Part shown: piece by piece, positions 34,401-47,900 of the stretch
Numbering within the stretch: position 1 is the first letter of the stretch
Layout of the letters: each line of letters begins with the position of its first letter
Source of the DNA: Chaetorhynchus papuensis
Lineage: Eukaryota; Chordata; Aves; Passeriformes; Rhipiduridae
Length of the DNA stretch: 64,000 bases
Assembly (NCBI GenBank): GCA_013396525.1
Contig: VWYX01000202.1
Coordinates: 62,001 to 126,000 of the forward strand
Reading direction: 5' to 3'
Notes under the pieces: generated by a model
Told to the model about the DNA's origin: nothing
What the model saw: only the letters and a program-made list of their open reading frames with translations
Database searches by the model: none
Made by a program: the position numbers and the translations under genes

Positions 34401-35937
34401 ATGACAGGAATGGAGACTGAAACGGCAAGAGACAAGGCCATGGAAGAAGAAAGCACTGAGCAGAAAAAGGAAAGAGAGAAGAAGAAGAGGTCAAGAGTTA
34501 AACAGGTGCTGGCAGATATAGCCAAGCAAGTGGATTTCTGGTTTGGTGATGTTAATCTCCACAAAGACAGATTTCTCCGAGAACAAATAGAGAAGTCCAG
34601 AGATGGGTGTAAGTTTATATTCAGTATATTTCAGCAAGCAGTTTGGCTTCACTTTGTTCTTTCCTGTTTTTTTGGTAACAGTGACAGGTTATTTTGAGGT
34701 GCATGTCTTCTCCTGGGAAAGGCAGGAGTTCCATGCTGCAAATCAGCATCAGCAGCTCAGGAGGCAGAACTAGTACTAGATTTTAAAAATTTTATTTGCT
34801 CTTTCTCTTCCCCTGTCACATCAGCCCTAAGTTAAAGACATCTGCCAGGCTAGAAATGACTGTTTGGGACACCTGGTTTTCTTCTTCCATTTTTGTATTT
34901 CAAGAACAATCCATGAAACAAGAGTCCTTTTGCCCTCAGAGGTACTTTTTTTTTTTTGAAGGGTAGATACGTGCAGAAATTAAAATGTCACTCGAATTTG
35001 TTGTTAGGCATAGGTACTTTTTTCAAGTTTTCTCTAAAAGTTTGATAAGGAATTGTATTTTTTTTTGTAGGGTTACTGTGAGTCTCTCCAGACAATTTTT
35101 AATGTGGTTGTTTGGACTTTTCTAAGGGCCCCCTTAAATAATTAATAAAGTAATAAATAAGTAAAATTTACCCTGAATTTTCTAGAGATACTAGATATGT
35201 CTAGGTGTTTATTAAGACTAGTGCTACATAATTTTCTGTCAAGGTTTTAGAGGCATGACTCCTTGCGACTGAAGGGCAAGCAGGGACTCTGTGTTGGCGG
35301 CACTGGGTTAAATACTCGATTGAGTACTTGAAGGAGTTTTTTTTTTTCAATGCAAATTGTTTTTGTGCTGTAAAACTACATCAGAAAGGGGGGGCTCTCT
35401 TCCTTTCTCTTCAAAGACAACAGTTATCAGTGGGGAGGTAAAAGAACAAAATTCCTTTGATAAAGGTTAGCACAAAAGAAAATTAAATTTATGTGTACTT
35501 GAAACTTGAATTTTGATGGTAAAAATTTTCGGTGAATCCTTGGTTAAATACTGCACTTAGAACTTGCAGTTCGTTTCACAAGAAAACTAGTGGAATAGGA
35601 GATATCACCTGATTTCATAATTACACTTTTTTTTTCCCCCTAGATGTTGACATATCACTTCTTGTTTCTTTCTTTTTTTTGAAAAAATTGACTACTGACG
35701 GGAAGCTGATCGCTCGGGCAGTTAAAAGTTCATCTGTTGTAGAGGTATTTAACATCTCGCCTTTCTGTATTTGCTGGTGCTGGAAGAGTAGTGATAGAGG
35801 TGCTGAAGTAAGCAAGAATCTCATGGAAAATGCTTGTTTCCCCCTACTTTTAGTTGGACTTGGAAGGAACCAGGATCAGGAGACGCCAACCTCTGGTTTT
35901 TTTCCCAAAGGACGTGGACAGTCGGACTGTCTATGTG
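34401..35937 (+). CDS. LARP7: LARP7 exons encoding the N-terminus and La motif
   Basis: The ATG at 34401 gives MTGMETETARDKAMEEEST, then the basic patch KKKRSRVKQ and the La motif [40 protein letters not shown]. It closes with LTTDGKLIARAVKSSSVVE and LDLEGTRIRR. In the T-runs at 35673-35680 and 35897-35903 the translation reads F-F-L and V-F-F where the family has N-K-M and G-E-R. The neighbouring residues are otherwise nearly identical to mammals. Confidence 0.94.
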
Positions 35938-38900
35938 GTAAGGCTGGACTTGTGTTTCTCCCTGCCTGTTTGTTCCTAGCTATAGAAACTCCATTTGTGC
36001 ATCAGGATTTTTGTTGGCTGCTGCTGACTGTGCAGCAAAGGTTAAAAAGAATTAATAAAGCAAAGACAGGTGAGCAAGAGCTGAGTGACTGTGGCAAGAA
36101 AGGGCTTGGTTTGGTGCACAGATTTCTTGTGCCAGCTCAAATCGTTTTAAATGCTGAGCAAAGTGCTGCTTCCCAGGCTGAAAAGGTGAAATTTCAATGA
36201 GCTGTTACTGTCTTCACTGGGCTTTTTTTATGCCATTAGAGGACCACCGGTGGTATTAAGAAACATTTACTAATTACGTTAATGCAGTTAAAGCTTTCTA
36301 ATAACAACAAAATTGGCTTCATCAAATAGGCTCTAGTTGCATTCCCAAGTTTTATCAGGGTGCTTTAAACAGCATTATCTGTTTATAAGATCTGTTATTG
36401 CAAGTGCCTCTGGTTTTGTACACACAAACATCATTCTTTTAAAGTCAGAATATACCTGAAAAATTTTAACAGTCCTCCTAATAGCACAGTGTCCCGTGGC
36501 TACCTTGATACTGGAATGACTGCTTAATTTAAATGAAAATAGCTTGTGCTGATGGGATAAGTCTGCATTTTGCCATGGTATTTCAGCTGTGTCAGAGTGA
36601 AAAAGCTGTTACTTTGTTGAGCCGCTTAAGTGGTAGCTTGGAAAAAATCTGATGTTTGAGCTGTTGCTTATTTAAACCCTTTTTTTTTTTTTTTTTTTTT
36701 ACTAGATTTGAAGCCACTGTGGAATTTGCTTTGTCTCTGTTTGGTTTTTATGACAAGTATCATTTTTGCTATGTACCTGCAGCTGTTAGCAGCTATATTA
36801 GTGTTTTCCAGCACTGAGTTTTCTGTGATAAAGATTCACAATAATCATGGCCAAAATGCCAGCCCATCCAGATAAGGAGGAACTGAATTGCTTTGATGAT
36901 TCCTTCCTTAACAAAAGCCCCGAAAAGGCGGTTGGGTTTTGTTTCTTTTAAATACAATGTGCCAGACATAATATTTTCCTAACATGATTACAGGGACTGC
37001 ATAGAACCCTGAAATACTTTGTCTGTATCATTTTTGGATAAGATATTCTCTTGTCATGAGCTACATTGTCCGTACAGAGCTTAAGCGTGTTGCTGGATGT
37101 TTTGTAAATAGCTGGTATGTGGCAATGGGGAGAGTAGAAGTAGTGCAAGTGTTGGTAAGTTAAATTTCTCTGGAATAATCTGACTTTTTTTATATGCTTT
37201 ACATAGACTTCACTATAATACTATTATTTTGCACTCATCCCATAAAATTTTTAAAACTTGAAGTAACTGGCTTTTCAACTTAAAGCCAAACCATAAGAAA
37301 ATGTTTTTCCGAGTCTGGCAGAGTTCACGTGAAAAGAAAATCTGAATGTGATAAGTGTTTCCCTACAACGAGAGCCTTTTAGTGCAGGAACTTGTGAAAA
37401 AAAAAAAATTTTTTTAGCAGTGCCAATACTGTTGTTTAGGCATGAATTTGAGAGTGGGATTTTAAAGTGTTCCGTTGGGTCTGGTGAGAAATCGGTGTGA
37501 CACGATTCCTCTTTGATGGAGGAGGGGGAATGTTGAACTCGGACACGATGTCTGCAAGCTGCTAAAATGTGTTGCTATATTAAGGACTTTACAGAAGTAA
37601 AAATCAGACAGTTTTGTCATCCAAGAAGCTGCCTAAAAGTTTCTCCTCATCTGATGAATTAAGCTCTAACTGCTAGACTTGAAAATATTGGTTACTGGTA
37701 AAAATTTTAGCAGTAGTGACTCTTTACTGGCCTGCTGAAATTCTTTCTGTGATACCTGCCTGCATTACCACCAATTAAGAAAAAAATGGCCTGTGCTTTG
37801 CAGAGGGTCTTTTGGGACATGCCAGTCCTGTATTTGCTCCAAGGTTTTAAATTTACCGAGAGATTTTGTGTTGCAAAGATACAGCTGCAGGTCTTGGTGT
37901 CTGTCACAGGAAGAAGTAAGCATCGAAATTAAATAAATAATTATTTGTTATAGGTACATGAATGATTAGAGATCTGTTCTCAGGTCATTTTTTACTACCT
38001 GGATACTATGACTCTCAACGTTTTTTTTTTTAACTTCAATATATTTTTTTTTTCTCCTTTAGGAGCTGCTTCCCAAAAATGTAAATCACAGTTGGATTGA
38101 GCGGGTGTTTGGGAAGTGTGGCAACGTAGTTTACGTCAGTATCCCCCGGTATAAAAGTACTGGTGATCCAAAGGGCTTTGCTTTTGTTGAATTTGAAACT
38201 AAAGAACAAGCAGAGAAAGCCATTGAGGTGAGTGCTAGTGCCTGTGCTGCTGACATTGTTCCTGGTGTCCCATTGTGATATGAATGGTGTGCTCTTTACT
38301 AGGTCACCTACTAAATCTTAGAGAAATTCCTAAAATATCATCATTTATAAGCCTCACTTAACAGGAGTTATGTTCCTCTTTCCTACTCCCAGACCTACAA
38401 TCAGTTCCACAATTCTTTAAAGATTTAATTCTATTAATAACCTGAAGGCTTAGTAGAAATACAATGGCTTTTTTTTTTTTTCCAAATCATTTGGTTGGCC
38501 TCTCTTGGCATCTTTTACAGAAAGAGGTCTCTGTGCACCAGTAAAATGGTTATTAAATTTCATCAAGCAAGCATGGTCATACCATTTTTTTTGTATTTAA
38601 ATTTTTAACTTGAATGCAGTGTCTTGAAAGAAAGTATAACTTTTTTTTAATATCATGTGGTTTTCATTTTCCTTCTTTTAGTTTTTGAATAATCCACCAG
38701 AAGAAGCACCCCGGAAACCTGGGATTTTCCCCAAAACAGTAAAGAATAAACCAGTTCCTACACTGAATTCAAGTAACAACACTGTAGTAGGTAAGTGTTG
38801 CTAAATTATTGGGATCAAGGAAGCATCATTAAGTTATTTGGATGAATTTTGTTTCTCAGCTTATGAAGAAAAGTATTTCATCTGCTGTGTTACTGCAGTT

Positions 38901-41900
38901 TAAATTCATGTTTCTTAAAAGCTTTTATTAAAAACAATGCATGTTACTGTGTTGGGCCAGCATAGGCTTAAGTATGGAAAATCTACTATAATTTACAAAC
39001 CAGCTTGACAGGACTATGTTGCAACTTCATTACCAAAACATTTTCCCTCATTTCTTCTGGTGTAATTACAATTTCCCAGACTCCAGACTTTTTTTCATCT
39101 CTTTTGTAAGACTAATGATAAATCACATTACTATTCCTCACAATTACCACTATTTCTTTGTTATACCAGTAACTGGTATTGGTAACAAACAAAAAAATGA
39201 CATCAAATCCATGGTTTTTCAGCCCACTTTTTTTTCCTTCTTAAAACACCCAGGAATTTTTTTATGTCAGTGTTGCATCTCTCCCATAGAAATGCCAGAG
39301 ACAAGCATCTCATTTAACAACCCAATTTTATCATGATATGTGCTATCATGATGGTTCAAGTTAATCTATTTTTTTGTTAAATCATGGGCAGTTTTAAATA
39401 TTGTGGTTTTAATCCAGAAGAGAAGAAAAAGAAGAAAAAAAAGAAATCCAAAGTCAAGAAAGAGAGCAATGCACAGGCAGCTGCAGAGCCAAAGGAATCA
39501 AACACAAACACTACAACAGAGCCAGTACCGAAGCCTAAAAGACACAGGACTCCATCAGAGTGTTCAGAGATGGAGGGAACTGAGACTCCCAAGCAACCCT
39601 CCAAAAGGGAGAAAAGGAAATGGGACAGAACAGAGAGCTCAGAGGTAACCTGGGAAGGCAGGCCAGGAAAGAGAAAAAGAACCAGCTCAGGAGATGGTGA
39701 AACATCAGCTCCAAAAGTCAAGAAAACTACTGAAAAAGATGAAGTTGAAACAGTAAAAGATTTTTTTACAGAAGCTCCAAAAGATTCCAATGGTAAAAAT
39801 TCTTTCCTCTTTTTATTTTTTTTGTTTATATGCATGAATGAAAGGGAATGGCAGATATCCCTTGTGGATGAGGAGTGATAGGCTGGGTATAGTGGAGGCG
39901 TTAGATCAGCTCGGGCATATTCGTGTTCTTTTTTTTTAAATTTTTAAACCTGGTAAGGAGTCACTGTTAAGGGAGGAGCTACACTTTTTTTGAGGAACAA
40001 CTTGCAACAACAAAGCAGAAAAATCTAATCAGAAGTAAAATTTTTTTAAAGACGTTCATATCAATAGAACTTCAGTGAAGTAAAGTATGGGTTAAGCAGA
40101 CAGCCTGGGCAGATGGAGACAGCGCAGGAATCTAGATAAATAAATTAAAATACAAAAGGGAAAAGCTAATGTTCCAGTTTGTTCCACGAGTGGAGATAAG
40201 CTGCATTGTTTTTTTACAAGCAAAGTAAACTTGGGTAGTTGATGAAGTGAACTAGAAGTAGTTATTTTTTTGGACCAGTAGATCTTGAATGTGATTTTAT
40301 TGAAATAACAGCTAACTATGTCAGAATTAAACATGTTTTCATTTGGACTGTTTAATGTAGAAGTTTCTGCAGAAGAAGACAAAGACAAAAAAGACACATC
40401 CCTTTCCAAATCTAAAAGAAAACACAAGAAAAAACACAAAGAAAGACACAAAATGGGTGAAGAAGTCATACCACTCAGAGTGCTCTCCAAGTAGGTGACT
40501 TACATTATCTTTTTCTGTGATATCACCGAGTTACTTGAATTTTTTTTTTTTCCTCAATAGTACTGGGAAGTGATTGGCTGGCTTTAGAATGAGAGCTCCT
40601 TTTTTTTACTAATGCTAACAAAATCCTAAGTTTTTCCAGTTGCCTCACCTTCTACTTTTTTTTTGAAACAAATCCTTAGGTTTTAAATACACTTTTAATC
40701 TCGGTCTATAATTTTTTTTCTTTGCACTTTTGTTTGCAGTTTACAATTTATCTCAGGGATCTTATGATATTGTTGCTTTGTGGTACAACATTTTTAATGT
40801 TTTTAAAATGTTGGGATGCTCATGTTTTCCTGCAGTATGCAGCTTTTTGTCACTTGTAGGAAAGATTGAGTCATGTGTAATGTATATTTTATTGACATAG
40901 AATTGCTTTAAAAAATTTACTCTATTTCAAACCTTTTTTTTTTTTTATTCTTTCAGTCTTGGTATGTCTGACAGTCCATCACCATTGCTAAAGTGCAATT
41001 CCAATTTTTATACAACAGAGTTGCATATTAGCAACAGTATTAGCCTGTAGCAAAAAGATTGAAATATCAGAGTTTAAGTCGTCATTGTTTGATGTGTAGA
41101 GTTCTGCCAACCTCATAATCCAAAAGTGTTGGGCATTTAGGAGTCACCACAACTAAAACATGGAAGCACTTACTTTTTAGGCATCCAGCAAGTACCTCCA
41201 TGTTAAAGTAGAGGGGTTTTTTTCCGTCTTGTGCTGCAAAATTGTGCTTTATGTAGAAACATTTTTTCACAATTTTTTTCATTTCCAGAGGGAAATGTTG
41301 AGGTAAAAAGGATTCACCACCACTAAAACATGGAAGCACTTACTATTGTGGAGCAAAGCAAGCACATCCACATTTAAGTAATGGGGGTCCTTTGGTGGAG
41401 AAACTACGTATTAAAATAAAAATGCAGTAATAAAAAACATACGTGTACATTCCTTGTAAGAAGGCTTGGAAGATTAGGATCCACCGCCACTGAAACATGG
41501 AAGCACTTACTTTTTTAGGCAGCAGGTACCTCCATGTTAAAGCAAAGGGAGACCTTTAAAATTAAAAATCGCTTCGAATGAACTGTAGCAACTTAGATTT
41601 TAGTTTGGTTTTTTTCTGCTCACAAAACTTCTTCCCGATTCTGAAAATCTTCAGCTGAACTGCAGGCCATGAAAAATGTAAAATCCCGGATGGTCTTTCG
41701 GGATTGCGATCAGGATTCACCTCTACTAAAACATGGAAGCACTTACTTTTTCTATATCACAGAAAGCACCTCCATGTTAAAGTAAAAGGGGTCCACACAC
41801 AAAAAAATTAAAATGTTATCAGCGGAGCGAGTCCTCTGCCGCCGGCATTCTGAGCAAACTGCAACAAACACAGAGTTTTAGTTACAACGTTATTCAGGTG

Positions 41901-44900
41901 TAGCAAAAGGGTAAAAAGAAGTTTAAAGACCATAAGCATTGCATATACTTGCCTGACTTATCCTCCATGATCTCGTCTTCCTCCGAGACAAGTTACCAAG
42001 TTTTTTTTTGAGCTTGTATTTATACCAAACCTTGCTATGGGATGGTGTGGCCTTTTTATCTCCAAGAATCATTACGTGGGTCTTTTGTTATTTTAATGCC
42101 TTTGCTCTGTTGAGAATGTATGATCCTGGGTGAGTCTGGATGCTTTTTTGAAGTATACAGTTGTCACTGTTAACAGCTAAAACCATTACCACAAGATATC
42201 CTCCTCTTTAAAAATCCTCTATCAGCTTGTTTGATAGCACAGATTAGGGTAACAATGAGTCGTTCTCACAGTGGCACTGCGGGCATTGTGTTGCTGTGGA
42301 GCAAAGTTTTCGCTGTTTGCAGAAACATCTCCGTGTTTTTTTTATGTAAATATATAAATTGCTTCCATGGAGGGGCTACTTTTTAACCAAAATGCATTTG
42401 AATAGTGAGGAATGTCCTTATCTCCGTAGGTTTTCAGTGAATTTAACCTTTTTTTGATTTTCCATCAATGATTTTTTTTTCTAAAAATCAGTGACTGATT
42501 CTTAATATAGTGACAAAGGAGCGGGTTCACTGAACTAATTCAGTGAATTGGGAGTTCACTGTCTCTGAATTAACTCTGAATTTAGTGCCTGTTCTCCGGG
42601 TAGTTCCAGTGGAAAGCACAGTTTACCAAACTGTTCTCTATGCTGTCTGAATATTTAAAGAAATTTGAAAGCCACTCTGTTGGAATGATAGGTTGAGGTT
42701 GTTGGAACTCTCTTGGATTATTAAAATCTGAAGCAAAGTCATGGGAAATTCAGTTGGGGACAAAACTGAATTTGACTGAAGTTCTTTTTTTTCTCTAATG
42801 GCAGAATAGTCTGCACTGTCCACCAAGTCCACCTAAAGCTGATTGTAACCTGTTAAATTACCACTAAATTTCTAAACATCGGTTTCTTCTTTACAACTGA
42901 CGTCCTGTGCCTGTGTTGCTGCTTTTAGGACTGAGTGGATGGATTTGAAGCAAGAATATTTGGCCCTGCAGAAAGCCAGTATGGCCTCCTTAAAGAAAAC
43001 GATGTCTCAAATAAAACCCGAGCCCGTGGGAGAGATGGAAACAGAATCTGGTGTGCAGAAATCTGAAAATGGCAAAAGTAATCCTGAGTTTTGTCTTGTT
43101 TTCTTCATGTTTCTATTGTGCAAACAGAAGGGGTGCAAGACCCTGATCTTGCAGAAACACTGCCACAAGGTTTTATTTTTTTTAATGCTGTTGTTTTCTC
43201 AAAATGTCAGATAGTAAGAGCACCCCCCTCCCTGTATTTAGGTGGATCTGGGACTAAGGAGTTATATAAATATATACTAAAGTGATTTCAACGTATTTCA
43301 GTAGCACTTCCCAGGCTTACAGATATATTGAGGTAATTGTAATTAGAAAGCCTCAGCGAGGTAAATCAACAATCCCCTTTTTTGGTGCTGCAGCTTGGGC
43401 CCGACCTGCTTGGGTTTAACTGTACCAGAGATACGCAAAAAACTGACTTGGAATTGTTTTTTTTCAGCTCTATGGATAAGAGGAGCTTTGTAATTCTGTC
43501 CTCATAGTTAATTTTCTACCTTTTTTTCACATTTAGAGGAGTTCTTTATTTTATTTGCTCTGAATGCTCCGTGCTTCTCTTCAGTAACTTCGACGCTGGT
43601 GTTCCAGTGGCCCTCTGCATGTTTTCAATCATGTTTTCTAGTAATAAGAGATTAGTATTGGTACAATATAAAAAACATTTTCATAGGAAGGACCCTGTGG
43701 ACTGTAAAAATTTCTCTAAGACTTTTTCTTGAAGCTCTTTTGTTTTACTAAAATTGACTTGAACCTATAGACAGTCTTGATCCTTCGTTTAATTTTTTTC
43801 AATCTGGAGTAACAGTATTTGATGCTTGTTTACATTGTTCTGTGCTTTTTTTTTTTTTTAATTTTTTCAACCTAATAAATGTAAAAACTTTTTTCTATTT
43901 TTTGTTTTTTTTGTTTTTAACTTGACCAGCCACCGGTGAAGATGGTGCCCCTCCCGCCAAGGCCAACACAATGGGGCCTCAGTTTGTCAGCGGAGTAATT
44001 GTGAAGATCATTAGCACCGAGCCCCTGCCGGGCAGGAAGCAGATCAAGGTAATGCCTTTGTAACCTCAGGGTAGCTGTTAGCCTTTCCTCTTACCCTGCC
44101 CCCAAATGTTTGAATATGGAATACCATTTCACCCAGTCTCACTGATTTTTATTTTTTTCATCTATTCGGCCAGTAGCTGTGTACAGATTCTTCTTTAGTA
44201 TCTGTTAATGGCAGATCTTTCAATGGCAAAATAGACTAAGGAGTACGTTTCAAAGTAAAACCAAGCCTTTACTGTGCTTGGAGCAATGTCAGGTTTACAA
44301 TGACAATATTGAGGAGAATAAGCAATGCACCAGTGCTTTCCAGTTTATGAAAAGGAGCCGGAGACTGCTGCAGTGTTCTGCATTTGTCACTGTGCCAGCC
44401 ATCCTGACAAGAGAACTGTAAAAGTATATATGTGGGTTTTTTTAAAGTTTATGGTGTTTTTATCTTTAACAGCAATTTGGGGGCAGGAGAATGCTCTCTG
44501 CATGAGAAACCAATTTTCTTTCTTTCAATAAGAATTTTACAATGACAAAAACTCCATTTCAGGGAGAGTGACAGCAGTGGAACTTGTTGATTCAGTCACT
44601 TTTTTCCTAATACAAGAGCTTGTTTTTCTCAATTTAGGAAGAGTTTAGATACCTTCGGTTACGTGTGATGACACAAAACGAAAGTTACACACACTGAGTA
44701 GAATATTTCTTCTTAAGGAAAATGCCAGTTTTAAGCAGCATCCTTTTGAAATGGAAATATTGAGAGTTTTCCAAAGGAAATAACAGGCTTTTTCCAGATC
44801 CTGAATTTTCCGTTAATGTTACACAGGACATTTTCTTTCCCGAATTGCACTTTAGGATGAGTAGCAGCTGGAAAGAATTTGAACAACTTGAACTCAGGTT

Positions 44901-47900
44901 GGTGCACACGTCTTTTTTTCTCATGACAATGAGGGAATGGTTTAAAATGCGAGTTCTAATACTGTTTATTTTTTTTTTATAGCTGAGGAGACCATTTCGA
45001 GTCACCAGCTGCTTGCAAGTGTGTGAGGCTTGGTGTGTACACGAACCTAAGCAATATGAGAGACTCTCTCACTGAAAACCCTCATCTCAGTGGTGGTGGG
45101 GTTTCAACTTAATCAGCCTCATATTTCTTGGTGCATTTGAAGGCAGCTGGTGCAGTCTGAGTGCTGGAGACACAGAAAATGTGGGACAAGTTGTCCCTGT
45201 AACCTCTGAGGGCCCCTTTGTCTGCAGGATACACTTCATTGGTTTAAGTTTTTTTCACACCTTAATATGTTGTAGGCAAAAGGAAAGCTTACTATTTAAA
45301 TAGCTTTTTTTTGAAATGGTTTTGGTATTTCTTTCCTTTCTTTTTTGTTTTTCTGGCCATGCTAGTTGCGTAACTGTGGAAGGCAGAAGTGCAACCAGAC
45401 CTGGCTTTGCTGTGTTACTGGATTATCAGCTGCAGCAAAATGCCACAAAGCAGTGCTTCCAGGGCTTTTTTCCCCTCAGACTTGCAGAACTGATCTGCAT
45501 TTCTCGTGCTATGGAAGCAATTACGCGTGCCACACAACTTGGAAAGGTCTTTGCAGTCTAGTTTAAATATTATTCTGATATTTTAATTTTACACTTCACT
45601 GCTTCCCTATTTTGCTCTTGAGGTTCTCCTCAGAGCTACTACCTTTTGCCAGCTCCACGGAACTATTTGGTTCGTTTTAGTTTTCCATGAAATCGATTTT
45701 TTTATAACAGAATAAGGCTGGAAAGTAGCTTTTGTTGGCTCTCAAATGATCTTAACAGTGTTGTCACTTAATTTTTGTTCTGTTTTAAGGCTGCCCTTGG
45801 TAGTGGAGGGTTAAAAGCAGTGTGTGATTCCTGAATAGAAGCATCTTACTTGGGCTGCCTGCTGTGAATGAAATTGGCTAGGAATGTGTGGTCCTACTTA
45901 ATTTCCCTAACAGCAGGAATTACAAGTGAAGTACTTCATCTGCGAGAGCATTTGTGACTCTTCTCCCTTCAGCTGTCAGTGAAAATTTTCAGGCAGAGGT
46001 CACTTCATAAAGATCAAGTTGTTTTACTACTACTCCTTTCTCAAATAATCTGCCGTGAATGAGCCTGCTTTTATACATTTAGTGTGTAGAATCAAGCTTG
46101 ATATTTTTGTGTTAGGCTGAGATCTGTAAATGTTATAGTGCACATTTTTTTCTTTTGAAAAAAAATCAGATACAGTGCTGAAATAAAGGGGTGATGCTCC
46201 ATTAGTAAAATGATACCACAACATTTCCAGGAATTACTGCTTCAAACTGTTGATGGAGGGCATGAGAGATAGATGATAGAGAGATAGATGGGTAGAGGTT
46301 GCAGGCTCATAAATCAGAATTCAGTTATAACCCTTCTTAGGAAAATATGTTAATTCAAAATTCTTTGACAAGAGATTGATTGATTAAATGACAAAGTTCA
46401 GTTACTGCCTCCTACTTCATGACCTTTTTGAAAATGTTAATGACCTCCAAATGGAATGGTCAAAAGTCACTCTTTTTATATTCTCTTTTTGAAGGCTGAT
46501 TTATGGTGTGTGTTGTCCCATGGTTTGACAGGATGCTCTGGCAGTGCTGGCTGAGGTGGCTTATGTTGACATGCTGGAGGGAGACACCGAGTGTCACGTC
46601 CGTTTTAAGACTCCTGAGGATGCACAGACCATCATGAAATCGTACAAAGAAATACAGATCAAAAACAACTGGAAATTCGAAGTTCTCACTGGTAAGACTT
46701 CTTTTTTTCATGGAAGTACAGGAGAAGCCGTAAGTACTGCGAAAGGAATCGTTCCTGGTGAATTTATGGATATATTTAGATATCTTGTGAAAAAAGATTG
46801 CATGTTTAGTTCAGGGTTTTTTTTCTGAGAGTCTTCTCATTTTCAACTGCTATGAAATTGGTAAAACTAAAAGGGGGTTTATACCATCATTCAAAGGAAA
46901 ATAATGGATTTTGCTTGCTATTACAAACTTAATTCTGTTCTTTTTAGATGGATTTGCTTCATTTTCAGTGGCAAAGGACTATAGAACTTAATTCACATTT
47001 CAGCTTTATGAATAGAACATTCTGATAATGCAAAAGAATTTTAAAGGAAGACTTTCTTGAAAATACCAAGCATGTGTGTGAAATGACATAGCAAGGATCT
47101 AACAGTATGGATACATGTAAAGTGGGTTTAGCACTTACCTACTAATTGATCTTTATTTTTCAGGAAGTTGAATAATTTAGGCCAGAATAAGCCTTTTTTT
47201 TTAATGTATTTACAAAAAAGTTGTTATTCTCTAAGGGTTCTTAAGGGCTCTACTTTTGAACTTCGTTTTTTTGTGTGTTATTTCTTTCTGAAATTACTGT
47301 GCTGTTCTAAATTTGTATCTTGTATTAGACTGGATTAGTTTGCCAAGTGTGGAGAAGCCTCCTTGTGGAACTGAGGGATAGAAAGAAGAGGAAGTCTCTC
47401 TCAAACTTGGTGTATTCATAAAACTTTTGTATTCGAGAGATGTATCAAAAATTGTAAATACGCAAAAAAACCTCCCAGGTTAAACAATCAATATGAGAGT
47501 CATTGATTGCCTCATCTGTGTATTTAAATATTTTACCCCACTCCTGCCCAATTCCTCATACAGGGCCCAGTCTCATGGGTGCAGGGTTGTAGACTCCCCA
47601 AAAGTTTAGGATTGCAGAAGGAGAAGCTTTGATGGAAGCATTAACCTTCATGATCATATCAAAGTTAATTGGAGTTTGAGACTCAATGAGTGCTGCTAAT
47701 GTCATTTGGAGATAGATTTGTCTCCAGTGTCCTCTGTGTTTCAGAGATCCAGAAATAACCTCCAATTTTGTGTTCTACAGCTGCCTGCTCTGTGTCTGTT
47801 TGTTTGTCTCTGGTTTTGTGTCCTTACATAAGGGTGCAGTAGGAGATTAGGAGTAAGTACTACATTGTAGGAGCATTCCATTCATAGTCTTAAGATTTAT

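Noticed and set aside
45366..45566. Cysteine-rich open frame in a LARP7 intron.
   Set aside because: No family resemblance, no conserved start context and no splice partners. It is probably chance.
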